From NCBI GenBank assembly GCA_900553165.1, contig USCN01000056.1:1-8060 (forward strand): 8,060 nucleotides of DNA, written 5' to 3'. The stretch's first letter is position 1; every line of letters begins with the position of its first letter. Both the position numbers and the translations under genes were made by a program. Below the pieces are notes generated by a model, which worked only from the letters and a program-made list of their open reading frames with translations, did no database searches and had not been told where the DNA came from. Positions 1 through 7,540 of the stretch are shown in pieces. The DNA comes from an uncultured Collinsella sp. GTDB lineage: Bacteria > Actinomycetota > Coriobacteriia > Coriobacteriales > Coriobacteriaceae.

Positions 1-545
1 TAACGACGGGAGGATTCGAGGAGCGCAAGGGCTGCGATCTCGCACTCCTTGCGCTGTCGAAGTATGCTGCCCTAACGGATACCCAACCTAGGCTCATAGT
101 ATGCGGTCGGGATTCCCGGGCCGTCGGCTCCAATCGTGCCCTCTGCGAAAAGATGGCTAGGGAGGGTGGTGTTGAGCTTGATTACCGCGGAGAAATATCT
201 GACAAGGAAGAGTTAATGAGACTCTATCGTAAGGCTGACTTCTATGCCGGGCTCAGCAGGTTCGACACCTTCAATGTATCCGTTTTGGAGGGCGCCGCAT
301 CCTGCTGCATACCTATTGTTTCCGAGAAGTGCGGCGCCTCTGCGCTCTTTGACGGATCCAACTCTATTCGTTGCGATATCGACGAAGCGGATTGGGCAGA
401 TGAGGCTGCCACATCCCTTGTTCGCCTGTGTTCTGATAACGCCCTCTATCGCGAGGTGGCAAGTCGCTCTCACGCTGTTGCCACAGCGAATACTTGGGAT
501 GCCGTGGCGGAGCGCTATTGGGAGGTTCTTTCGAATGACGAATAG
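1..545 (+). CDS. Glycosyltransferase, GT4/GT1 family, C-terminal part (5' truncated by window)
   Basis: The reading frame is open from the window edge (first full codon at 3) to TAG at 543-545, giving about 180 residues of a larger protein. It matches the C-terminal, nucleotide-sugar-binding half of a GT-B glycosyltransferase. It opens with a TGGFEERKG stretch, as expected where the second Rossmann domain begins, then has a LIVCGRDS strand and a YRGEISDKEELMRLYRKADF segment. The donor-site loop is SRFDTFNVSVLEGAASCCIPIV (split here as SRFDTFNVSVLEG followed by AASCCIPIV). In it the usual E-x7-E signature appears as D-x7-E, with Asp at codon 264 and Glu at codon 288. The expected role is transfer of a sugar from an NDP- or GDP-sugar to the lipid-linked repeat unit at the cytoplasmic face of the membrane. 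Donor and acceptor cannot be read from sequence. The stop overlaps the polymerase start by 11 bases. The family call is firm; the specific linkage is unknown. Confidence 0.9.
   Translation, partial: TTGGFEERKGCDLALLALSKYAALTDTQPRLIVCGRDSRAVGSNRALCEKMAREGGVELDYRGEISDKEELMRLYRKADFYAGLSRFDTFNVSVLEGAASCCIPIVSEKCGASALFDGSNSIRCDIDEADWADEAATSLVRLCSDNALYREVASRSHAVATANTWDAVAERYWEVLSNDE
520..525 (+). promoter_or_regulatory. Ribosome binding site for the polymerase gene
   Basis: GGGAGG lies 9 bases before ATG 535, inside the end of the glycosyltransferase gene. It decides the start of the polymerase: the same frame is open back to an ATG at 244, but that upstream part only shadows the glycosyltransferase. 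The first hydrophobic segment follows shortly after residue 1 when 535 is used. Confidence 0.75.
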
Positions 546-1725
546 CGCTACCGCTGATCAGCCTGTAAACCTATCACTTTCGTCAAGGAGCTCGGTCTTC
601 TTCTGGATGGGCTTTTGGGTCTTATTTGCCAAATTCTTTCTCCAAGCTACTGTTTTCGTTGCGGTAGAAGGTGTGTTTGCTAAGGTCTTATTGCTATTTG
701 GATGCGCTTTTCTGGCGTTCAGGGTGGCTGTCCTTTTCCTGGAGGGCCACTCGAGCGGTTTGGGAATTATAGGTATATGTCTCGGAACTGTGTCCTATGT
801 TCTATCTGGCGAGTCTGTTTTGTTGACTACTTCGCTTCTTCTTACCGCCGCATATGAAATTGATCCGCAGTCTATCCTTAAATGCTGGAGCCGCGCCGTA
901 ACGGCAATCATAGTCCTTATGATCTGGACCTATGTCATCGCTCGGCTGATGGGCGTGACGATTGGATTGCAATGGTCCGATATCGGAGGCCTGTCTTCGA
1001 ATCGTAGTGCGTTGTTTTTTATCCATCCGAATTACTGCGCAGCCGTATTCTTCGCTTGGGCTATGGCCATGTTCTGTCGAACGGATGTACACATTGCGCT
1101 GAGGGGAATCGTCGGCGCGATTTCTACGAGTGTGATTATTGCTGTAGCGGGTTCGCGGACTTCGGCAGCATCTCTCCTTCTCTTCTATGCATTGGTGGTT
1201 GTACTAACGTCCTGGTCAAATCGTGCGGGTAGCGGCTTTGTAAAATGGGTGCCAAGGGTTATCGTTGCCGTTCCTTTGGTTCTCTTTCTTTTTACGCTGT
1301 GGATTTCCGCCATCTGGTTCATGGGACCCAACTTCAGCCAGGCTGCGAGTGATTTTCTTACTGGTAGGCCTGCTCTTTGGTGGGCACAATGGAATTATGC
1401 TGGCCTCACTGTTTTCGGACACCATGCCTTTGAAGGCGTTCTTCTCATCAGGGGAACATTTCACGATATCCACACTGTTGATGGGATGTACGCATCGTTT
1501 CTGTTCAATTTGGGGGTCGCAGGTTTCGCCTGGCTTCTAGTGCTCGCATGGCGTGCTTTCAAATTGAAGGAAGGAATCGATCCCATCTTTGCAGCCGCTC
1601 TTATCGCCATTTTCATCTTTGCTTTCACCGAGTGGCATGCCGTAAATGCTGCTGTCTGCGCCCCTCTAATTCTCCTCTCTCGAGGAATGGTGCCTATTGA
1701 AAGGAGAGTACTCCGTGATTCCTGA
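535..1725 (+). CDS. Wzy-like polysaccharide polymerase / O-antigen ligase family membrane protein
   Basis: A 396-residue, strongly hydrophobic protein with about ten or more membrane segments, the usual size for Wzy polymerases and WaaL-like ligases. Family landmarks are RSALFFIHPNYCA (HPN at residues 164-166), AGSRTSAA (Ser207-Arg208-Thr209), LTGRPALWW near Arg278 in the long extracytoplasmic loop, and TVDGMYASFLFNLGVAGF with Asp316. These correspond to the conserved R/HPN, SRT, GR-xx-LW and D-x-x-Y features of the family. The predicted job is joining flipped lipid-linked repeat units into a polymer on the outer face of the membrane. The start is ATG 535, chosen for GGGAGG at 520-525. The gene overlaps the preceding glycosyltransferase by 11 bases and the following pyruvyl transferase by 11 bases, so coupled translation is likely. 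With a flippase in the same operon, polymerase is more likely than ligase. Base composition is low for the window (about 43% GC at 601-720). Confidence 0.88.
   Translation: MTNSATADQPVNLSLSSRSSVFFWMGFWVLFAKFFLQATVFVAVEGVFAKVLLLFGCAFLAFRVAVLFLEGHSSGLGIIGICLGTVSYVLSGESVLLTTSLLLTAAYEIDPQSILKCWSRAVTAIIVLMIWTYVIARLMGVTIGLQWSDIGGLSSNRSALFFIHPNYCAAVFFAWAMAMFCRTDVHIALRGIVGAISTSVIIAVAGSRTSAASLLLFYALVVVLTSWSNRAGSGFVKWVPRVIVAVPLVLFLFTLWISAIWFMGPNFSQAASDFLTGRPALWWAQWNYAGLTVFGHHAFEGVLLIRGTFHDIHTVDGMYASFLFNLGVAGFAWLLVLAWRAFKLKEGIDPIFAAALIAIFIFAFTEWHAVNAAVCAPLILLSRGMVPIERRVLRDS
1701..1706 (+). promoter_or_regulatory. Ribosome binding site for the pyruvyl transferase gene
   Basis: AAGGAG sits 8 bases before GTG 1715. 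It favours GTG 1715 over the upstream in-frame TTG at 1697, because a ribosome starting at 1697 would begin on top of this site and has no comparable site of its own. Confidence 0.7.
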
Positions 1726-2869
1726 TATTCACAAACCTCTAATTTCTCAAATGACTTGGTACCAGTCTCAAAACTATGGGACGGTTCTTCAGGCATATGC
1801 CTTGCAAAGAACATTGAATGACATTGGGGCGGACGCTCGCCTCGTGAATTACGACCCCGCGCCTTGGCAGCAGCGAAATCAATCCGGGCTGCGTAAGAGT
1901 AAGCCCTTCAAGGCCGCTCGCATGTTCCAGCAGCGTGCAATGGGGGTTGCGCCGTTCACCTCAGCCGAGAAGAGTGCCGCGTTCAAGGGGTTTACTTCCA
2001 CCTTCATTAAAGAAACCGAGCCGGTAGCTTCGCCAGATGATTTTGAAGCTCTGAATTCCTTTTTTGATGCGTTTGTCTGTGGCAGCGATCAAGTGTGGTC
2101 CCCACGTTGCTTCGACCCTCGTTACTATCTCGATTTCGTCGCTGACGATAAACCCCGTATCGCCTATGCTCCAAGCTTCGGTTGTGACTCGCTCCCTGAT
2201 ACCATTGCTGCGACTATCGCCCCACTTGTCTCTGGCTTCAACGCTTTGAGCGCTCGTGAGACTGCGGGAGCGCGAATGGTGAGGGACCTTAGCGGCAGGG
2301 AATGTAAGGTTGTCTGCGATCCAGTGGTACTGCTCGGTGCTGATGAGTGGCGTTCCATCAGTCGGCATGACACTCCGCTAGTCTCCGAGCGCTACTGTCT
2401 CTGCTACTTCTTGGGTCGCTCCGAGGGGAACTGGAAGCTTGCCCGTTCCATTGCCAAGAAAAAGGGCCTCAAACTCGTTATCATCCCTGTGTTTAACGGA
2501 GATATTAAGCGTGGGGGTATGGTTCCTTCTGGCGTGGGGCCGCTAGAGTTCCTCTGGCTCATAGACAACGCATCCCATGTGTGCACTGACTCGTTCCACG
2601 GTCTTGTCTTCTCGACCCTACTAGAACGAGACTTCTCTGTCTTTGAACGCTTTAAACCTGGCTCCACCGCCTCACAAAACGTAAGAATTGAAAGCTTTTT
2701 GAGCCTTACAGACCTTGAGGATAGATTAATCCGATGGGATGCTAAGGACGCATCCTGCTCTGTCGCCCAAGTCAACTTTGCTAGTGCCGAAACCAGGATT
2801 TCCTCACTTCGCCAGAGTTCTCTGGAGTATCTGCGAGGGGCTCTCAAGCCGGTACTCTCTGAGCACTAA
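1715..2869 (+). CDS. Polysaccharide pyruvyl transferase family protein
   Basis: A 384-residue soluble protein from GTG 1715. It shows the landmarks of the polysaccharide pyruvyl transferase family: NYGTVLQAYALQ at about residues 20-31, CGSDQVWSP at 122-130 followed by YYLDFV and RIAYAPSFG, a SARETAGARMV stretch, CDPVVLLG, a second Rossmann-like strand LKLVIIPV, and TDSFHGLVFSTLL with Asp292-Ser293-Phe294-His295. Family members use phosphoenolpyruvate to place a pyruvate ketal on a sugar hydroxyl pair, which adds negative charge to the polymer; some act on other acceptors. It overlaps the polymerase stop by 11 bases and is followed by a 44-base gap. An in-frame TTG at 1697 is possible but less likely on ribosome-site grounds. 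The family call is firm; the acceptor sugar cannot be told. Confidence 0.9.
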   Translation: MIPDIHKPLISQMTWYQSQNYGTVLQAYALQRTLNDIGADARLVNYDPAPWQQRNQSGLRKSKPFKAARMFQQRAMGVAPFTSAEKSAAFKGFTSTFIKETEPVASPDDFEALNSFFDAFVCGSDQVWSPRCFDPRYYLDFVADDKPRIAYAPSFGCDSLPDTIAATIAPLVSGFNALSARETAGARMVRDLSGRECKVVCDPVVLLGADEWRSISRHDTPLVSERYCLCYFLGRSEGNWKLARSIAKKKGLKLVIIPVFNGDIKRGGMVPSGVGPLEFLWLIDNASHVCTDSFHGLVFSTLLERDFSVFERFKPGSTASQNVRIESFLSLTDLEDRLIRWDAKDASCSVAQVNFASAETRISSLRQSSLEYLRGALKPVLSEH

Positions 2870-2913
2870 CGGTGCGCGTAATCGTGAACCATTAACAAAG
2901 AAAGGTGGCGTAG

Positions 2914-4647
2914 ATGCCTGCTAAGTACACAGAAGAGAAGAACGTTCTCATGCTCATGAGTCTTATGAAGCAGCATGGAGTGAGGAAAATCGTTGCCTCT
3001 CCGGGGACCACAAACATATCGTTCGTGGTCAGTCTTCAGCGCGACCCGTATTTCCAGGTGTTCTCCTCCGTTGATGAACGCTCCGCGGCCTATATCGCCT
3101 GCGGTCTTGCAGAAGAGTCTGGCGAGCCGGTGGCTCTCAGCTGCACGCAGGCCACAGCGTCCAGGAATTACTTTCCAGGTCTCACTGAGGCCTATTATCG
3201 GAAACTTCCCGTGCTTGCAGTTACTTCGACGCAGCATGCGGTCCGCATTGGCCAAAACATTCAACAGGCCATCGATCGAACCGTCCAACCTATCGACACC
3301 GTGAAGTTGAGCGTGCAAGTGCCTATCATTCAGAGCGCTGAGGATGCCACTTACGCCAACGTTGCCATCAATCGAGCGCTGCTTGAGCTTCGGCGCGATG
3401 GCGGAGCCCCCGTCCACATCAACCTCACCACAACCTATACCAAGGTATACGATGCCCCAGAGCTCCCCAAGAGCCGTAGCATCATGCGTTATACATCAGA
3501 AGATGAACTTCCTCAGATCCCTTCCGGCTCCAGGGTTGCCGTCTATGTCGGTGCGCACAGCCGCTGGAGCGATAGACTTACCGTTGCCGTTGATTCATTC
3601 TGCGAGACCTACGGCGCGTGCGTTCTCTGCGATCAGACGAGTAACTATTGGGGCCGTTACCGCGTGAACCCCTCGCTGCTTTTCTCGCAAGGCAATGCCG
3701 TTGCCTCGTCAGAGACAATCGACGTCCTCATCCACATCGGGAACACTTCGGGGGGAGCCGCGCCAAGACGTCTTAAGGCGTCCTGGCGCGTCAATCCGGA
3801 TGGAGAGGTGCGCGACACTTTCGGTTGCTTGAAGAACGTCTTCGACATGTCTGAGGAGCGCTTCTTTGAAACATATGCGAGTATGGTCGACTCGACTACT
3901 TCGCCGGCGTACCGAGAGGAGTGCGCGCGCGAGGCTACCGCCATTATGACCAAGATTCCTGAATTGCCTTTCTCAAACGCTTGGATGGCTCAACAGACTC
4001 TGCCCCTCTTCCCTGAGGGCTCCATTATCCACATGGGAATTTACAACTCGTTGCGTACATGGAGCCTCTTCGAGGGCAATCGGGTCCGTGGGTACTGCAA
4101 CACGGGAGGATTTGGCATCGACGGTGGCGTATCAAGCCTGCTCGGAGCATCGCTGGCTACAGATGCCCCCTGCTTCGGCGTGTTCGGTGACCTTGCATTT
4201 TTCTATGATATGAATGCGCTCGGCAACCGTCATGTTGGCAACAACCTACGCATCCTCATTGTTAACAACGGCTGCGGTGTCGAGTTCAAGAATCATATCA
4301 ATCGCGCTTACCCCCTCGGCGATGAGGCAGACCTCTATGTAAGCGCTCGGGGCCATTACGGGCACCAGTCGCGCAAACTTATCAAGCACTTTGCCGAGGA
4401 CCTTGGGTTCGAATATCGGGGCGTTGAGACAAAAGATGAGTATCTAGTCGCTGTTGACTTGCTCGTTTCACCAGAACCGCGCGACCGCCCCGTTCTGATT
4501 GAAGCGTTTGTGCGACCCGAGGACGACACCGATGCACTTAAGATCCTCTACAGTATCGAGGAGACTGCGACGGGAAACGCCAAAGCTGCCATCAAGTCTG
4601 TCATTGGTGAAAAAGGCATACGCATGCTGAAGGGGCTTGTTCGATGA
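2914..4647 (+). CDS. Thiamine-diphosphate-dependent enzyme, MenD-like, in a polysaccharide operon
   Basis: A 577-residue protein from ATG 2914, preceded by an AAAGGTGG ribosome site at 2901-2908. The N-terminal pyrimidine-binding domain has SPGTTNISF (29-37), VDERSAAY with the presumed cofactor-activating Glu55, and CTQATASRNYFPGLTEAYY, followed by IGQNIQQAID and a GGAPVHINL strand. The C-terminal pyrophosphate domain has GDLAFFYDMNALGN starting at Gly425-Asp426 and VNNG at 450-453, the GD-x(about 25)-NN metal/TPP motif. Domain order, length and local motifs resemble MenD (about 550-580 residues). The MenD segment SPGSR, whose Arg contacts isochorismate, reads SPGTT here, and no menaquinone genes are nearby. 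I therefore expect a 2-oxoacid-dependent decarboxylation or carboligation that builds or modifies a sugar or substituent, not SEPHCHC synthesis. The gene shares an ATGA with the downstream SDR gene, implying a shared pathway. The substrate is unknown. Confidence 0.85.
   Translation: MPAKYTEEKNVLMLMSLMKQHGVRKIVASPGTTNISFVVSLQRDPYFQVFSSVDERSAAYIACGLAEESGEPVALSCTQATASRNYFPGLTEAYYRKLPVLAVTSTQHAVRIGQNIQQAIDRTVQPIDTVKLSVQVPIIQSAEDATYANVAINRALLELRRDGGAPVHINLTTTYTKVYDAPELPKSRSIMRYTSEDELPQIPSGSRVAVYVGAHSRWSDRLTVAVDSFCETYGACVLCDQTSNYWGRYRVNPSLLFSQGNAVASSETIDVLIHIGNTSGGAAPRRLKASWRVNPDGEVRDTFGCLKNVFDMSEERFFETYASMVDSTTSPAYREECAREATAIMTKIPELPFSNAWMAQQTLPLFPEGSIIHMGIYNSLRTWSLFEGNRVRGYCNTGGFGIDGGVSSLLGASLATDAPCFGVFGDLAFFYDMNALGNRHVGNNLRILIVNNGCGVEFKNHINRAYPLGDEADLYVSARGHYGHQSRKLIKHFAEDLGFEYRGVETKDEYLVAVDLLVSPEPRDRPVLIEAFVRPEDDTDALKILYSIEETATGNAKAAIKSVIGEKGIRMLKGLVR
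4629..4635 (+). promoter_or_regulatory. Ribosome binding site for the interrupted SDR gene
   Basis: GAAGGGG lies 8 bases before ATG 4644, inside the end of the TPP-enzyme gene. It supports 4644 as the original start of the SDR gene, and so supports reading the TGA at 4716 as an interruption within the gene. Confidence 0.65.
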
Positions 4648-5726
4648 AAGCGCTACTTCTAGGGGGCACGGGTGCGATAGGGGACTATCTCCAGGGGGAA
4701 CTTTCCTCTCGTGGGTGAGACGTCTTCGTTACCTCTCGAAGCGCCCGTAGATCGCAGGGTTCGGTCACCTATCTCCGGGGCAATGCGAAGGATCCAGTAT
4801 TTCTCGCTGATGTGTTAAAGGATGGATACGATGTCCTAGTAGACTTTATGACATGGGACCCCGAGGTATTCCGTTCAGTGTCCGAGCCCATGCTTGCTTC
4901 GGCGGGCCGCTACGTATTCCTCTCGTCCTACCGTGTCTTTGCCGATTCGCCGATTATTGACGAGCGAAGCCCGCGTCTCCTTGAGTCGTGTCCTGATGAG
5001 AGATATCGCGCTGGCGGAGAGTACGCAATCATTAAAGCTCATGAGGAGGACATCCTTCGATTCGGCTCGATGGAGAACTGGACCATCGTGCGCCCCGCCA
5101 TTACCTTCTCGGGTGATGGTGTGGGCAGATTTCAGCTATGCACATACGAAAGCAGTCTCTGGCTTTGGCGCGCTTTAAAGGGGCTTCCGGTCCCCGTCGT
5201 TCACGAGATGATGGGGAAACAATGCACTCTCACATGGGCATGTGATGTCGCGCGGATGATTGCACTGTTGGTCGGGAACTCCGCTGCCGCCGGTGAGGAC
5301 TTCAATGTGGCGACCTCGCAGCACCAGACTTGGGGCGAAGTGCTCAACTTGTATCTCTCCGTCTTGCCGGTCGAGACGCGCGATGTGACACTTCATGACT
5401 ATGAGTACCATTGCGGTCCCGCTTTGAAGGAATATGGCTACATTCCCCAGGTTCGCTACGACCGTATGGTCGATCGCATTCTCGACAACTCAAAGGTGCT
5501 TGAGTTCACGGGGCTAACGACTGGCGACCTTACCGACGTTCGAGAGGCGCTTCCCCGGGAACTCTCGGCCTATCTTTCGCATGGGCCGCACCTCTCCGCA
5601 TCCCCGACGGTGCAAGGGCGCCTCGATCGAGTCTCCGGATCGTCCTTGCCGTTTCGAGACACTTTAAGCGAATTCGGGGTTTCTGGTTCCCTTAAGTATC
5701 TTGCTGCAATATTTGGGTTGGTGTAA
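4644..5726 (+). pseudogene. NAD-dependent epimerase/dehydratase (extended SDR), interrupted by in-frame TGA at 4716-4718
   Basis: ATG 4644 overlaps the TPP-enzyme stop (ATGA), and one frame runs 361 codons to TAA 5724-5726, broken only by TGA at codon 25. Before the break is the dinucleotide-binding start MKALLLGGTGAIGDYL, with the G-x2-G-x2-G pattern at Gly7, Gly10 and Gly13. Right after it DVFVTSRSARR continues as the second beta strand and cofactor-specificity loop. Later come VFLSSYRVFADS (Ser94-Ser95) and the catalytic Tyr127-x3-Lys131 (YAIIK). The total length of about 360 is normal for the family. The family epimerises or dehydrates/reduces NDP-sugars with NAD(P). Because the frame is the same on both sides, this is a nonsense change, not a frameshift. 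Internal restarts (GTG 4812 is the first in-frame candidate) would lack the nucleotide-binding loop and have no well-placed ribosome site. It is either a recent loss of function or a base-call error. Confidence 0.8.
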
Positions 5727-5733
5727 AGGAAAC

Positions 5734-7167
5734 TTGAGTCAAATAAAAAAGAAGAAACAGGACACTGAGGGTTCCGAGCAAACGCATGCTATGGCTCTCA
5801 TTAAGAACACGGGCATCTTTGCTATTGGCACGTTCGGCTCTAAGATTCTCACGCTTCTGATAATCCCGCTTTGTACTCATTATATCGCAACGGACGACAT
5901 GGGCATCTATGACATGGTCTATACCATAATCGCCCTCCTGCAACCCATTGCAGTTCTTGCTATTCCAGAGTCGCTGTTCCGTTGGGTTATTGATGCTAAG
6001 GCCGATAAAAAAAGCGTCTACTCGACTTGGTTGGGTCTCTTTGCTGGGCTTACAGCGGTGTTCACGGCGATATTCTGGATCTGCTGGCTTATTGTCGACT
6101 TTGCCGATGCGGGTCTGATGTATGTCCTTGTCGTATTGAGCTGTCTTTATCAGAGTTTTCAGTACGGCACGCGTGGCCTTCATAACAATAAGTTGTTCGC
6201 GATTTCTGGCATCGTTTACTCAATCGCGTACTGTCTTGGCTGTTTTCTCCTGGTCGCCGTCCTGAATGTGGGATATCACGGACTTCTTTACGCGATGCTG
6301 TCCGCCACAGTCGTGGCATCGCTATTTCTGGTTGTTCCGCAGAGAGAACTCAGATCGTTTGCGGCATCCGGCATTAATGGGGAAGTGGCGTTGGAGATGC
6401 TGCGCTACTCGCTTTATTTGTTGCCCAATCAGCTGAGTTGGTGGGCGATGACTATGCTCGGGAGACTGATAATTGTCGGCTTCATGGGCTATTCCGCAAA
6501 TGGCATCTTCTCCGTGGCGATGAAGTTTCCCTCCGCGCTCTCGATGATTTCCAACATTTTCACCCCCGCTTGGCAGGAGCAAGCAGTTATGCTCTTCAAG
6601 AAGAAGGGGAAGGACGAGTATTTCTCGAAGGTATTCAACCAATACGCCATTTTGCTTGCTACTTTGCTCATCCCCGGCGTGCCTGTGACCAAGCTCTTTG
6701 TCCAGTTTGCCATGGATCCTTCTTACTTTTCATGTTTTAACTACGTAGCACTTTTATACCTAGGCGCCGCCCTCAATGCGCTTTCTGCGTTTGTGGGAGT
6801 ACTATATATGTGTGCCAAGGACACCAAGGGCGCTGCCAGTACTACGGTCATCGGCGCCGCCGTGAATATCGTTGCATCCCTTGCGCTTGTTCCCTTGATA
6901 GGTCTTATGGGGGCGGCACTTGGCAACTTCCTTGGAAATGCAGCCATTCTCGTTGCTCGCTTGAAGCAAACCCATAGATACTGCACGATGACTGTTGACT
7001 GGAAGAGGATTTTGGCTTACGGAGTGATTGTCGTTGTGGTTTCGCTTCTTGCGGCTGGCCTCAACTCGCTTCCTTCGATTTGCGCACTATCCCTCTGCTG
7101 CGCAATTGTCTTCTATTTTGCTAACCGCAGCTCCGTTAAGACTCTCAAGAGTTTCCTTAATAAATAG
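5734..7167 (+). CDS. Wzx-type polysaccharide flippase (oligosaccharide flippase family)
   Basis: About 477 residues with some 12-14 hydrophobic segments along the whole length, typical of Wzx/RfbX-like members of the MOP superfamily. The N-terminus KNTGIFAIGTFGSKIL, then LLIIPLCTHYI and DMGIYDMV, is the characteristic opening of this family. A later LPNQLSWWAMTMLGRLIIV segment and a C-terminal region with small-residue-rich helices (GAALGNFLGNAA) also fit. Its expected role is moving the undecaprenyl-linked repeat unit across the membrane for the polymerase encoded upstream. The start is uncertain. TTG 5734 follows AAAGGA at 5725-5730 with a rather short 3-base gap and sits 8 bases after the SDR stop. 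ATG 5791 begins MALIKNTGIF, where homologous proteins usually begin, but lacks a ribosome site. TTG 5701 would overlap the SDR gene. It is the last gene of the operon. Confidence 0.88.
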   Translation: MSQIKKKKQDTEGSEQTHAMALIKNTGIFAIGTFGSKILTLLIIPLCTHYIATDDMGIYDMVYTIIALLQPIAVLAIPESLFRWVIDAKADKKSVYSTWLGLFAGLTAVFTAIFWICWLIVDFADAGLMYVLVVLSCLYQSFQYGTRGLHNNKLFAISGIVYSIAYCLGCFLLVAVLNVGYHGLLYAMLSATVVASLFLVVPQRELRSFAASGINGEVALEMLRYSLYLLPNQLSWWAMTMLGRLIIVGFMGYSANGIFSVAMKFPSALSMISNIFTPAWQEQAVMLFKKKGKDEYFSKVFNQYAILLATLLIPGVPVTKLFVQFAMDPSYFSCFNYVALLYLGAALNALSAFVGVLYMCAKDTKGAASTTVIGAAVNIVASLALVPLIGLMGAALGNFLGNAAILVARLKQTHRYCTMTVDWKRILAYGVIVVVVSLLAAGLNSLPSICALSLCCAIVFYFANRSSVKTLKSFLNK

Positions 7168-7208
7168 CATTGTGGAATAATTTTTCGGTTGAGCAGGGAA
7201 ACTAGCTG

Positions 7209-7249
7209 TTAGCACCGGGCGATTTTAACCACTGCTAAAAATAATTTTT
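7209..7249 (+). terminator. Weak candidate terminator after the flippase gene
   Basis: TTAGCA (7209-7214) can pair with TGCTAA (7233-7238) across an 18-base loop, followed by AAAATAATTTTT with five T at 7245-7249. It lies about 40 bases after the last operon gene, where a terminator is expected. The stem is only 6 bp and AT-rich with a large loop, and the T-run is offset from the stem by A-rich sequence, so this may not be functional. Confidence 0.3.
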
Positions 7250-7293
7250 GACCATTTCCGCTCACCGAATATTGACCACCACGTCCCTGCTGC

Positions 7294-7332
7294 CACCTGA
7301 CGTTTGCGGTACCTACGCGATAACGTCAGGTG
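7294..7332. repeat. Perfect 11-bp inverted repeat with 17-base spacer
   Basis: CACCTGACGTT (7294-7304) is the exact reverse complement of AACGTCAGGTG (7322-7332). The spacer has a further GCG/CGC pairing (7306-7308 with 7316-7318) and contains the palindrome GGTACC, so a longer stem-loop is possible. No T-run follows on either strand, so it is not an ordinary rho-independent terminator. It could be an operator, an RNA hairpin, or a copy of a dispersed palindromic repeat. The structure is certain; the function is not. Confidence 0.65.
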
Positions 7333-7540
7333 TGCAATTGTGACGAACGAGAACTTAGATGGCCCACGGTAAGATGTAACCGCGACGCCCTGTGAAATGT
7401 CAGTAGAGGAGGGGGTAGGCCCGCAGGTATGTAACATTGCGGAGTTCTACAGAAAGACAGAGCTTGCTCGCTTCCGGACGAGGACGATCAGGAGCACGGG
7501 TTCAGGGCCCTGCCCCATGGGAACATCGGGAAGATAGCTT

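Noticed and set aside
244..534. Upstream extension of the polymerase frame to ATG 244
   Set aside because: It would overlap the glycosyltransferase by about 300 bases and reads as an out-of-frame shadow. ATG 535 has a strong ribosome site.
2914..4647. Naming the TPP enzyme menD
   Set aside because: The context is a polysaccharide operon, no other menaquinone gene is near, and the SPGSR segment tied to isochorismate binding is changed.
4716..4718. Alternative genetic code reading TGA as Trp or Gly
   Set aside because: The polymerase and TPP-enzyme genes both end in TGA at natural family lengths, so TGA is a normal stop here.
4716..4757. TGA as selenocysteine, with a small downstream hairpin CTTCG (4724-4728) / CGAAG (4737-4741)
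   Set aside because: The stem is only 5 bp, its loop lacks the expected G-U features of a bacterial SECIS, and the position is a cofactor-domain loop where selenocysteine has no known role in this family.
7225..7437. 70-codon open stretch on the minus strand
   Set aside because: It has no ribosome site, reads through the 11-bp inverted repeat, and shows no recognisable protein pattern.
7503..7512. CAGGGCCCTG palindrome as a regulatory site
   Set aside because: Short GC palindromes are common, and there is no supporting promoter or repeat copy.
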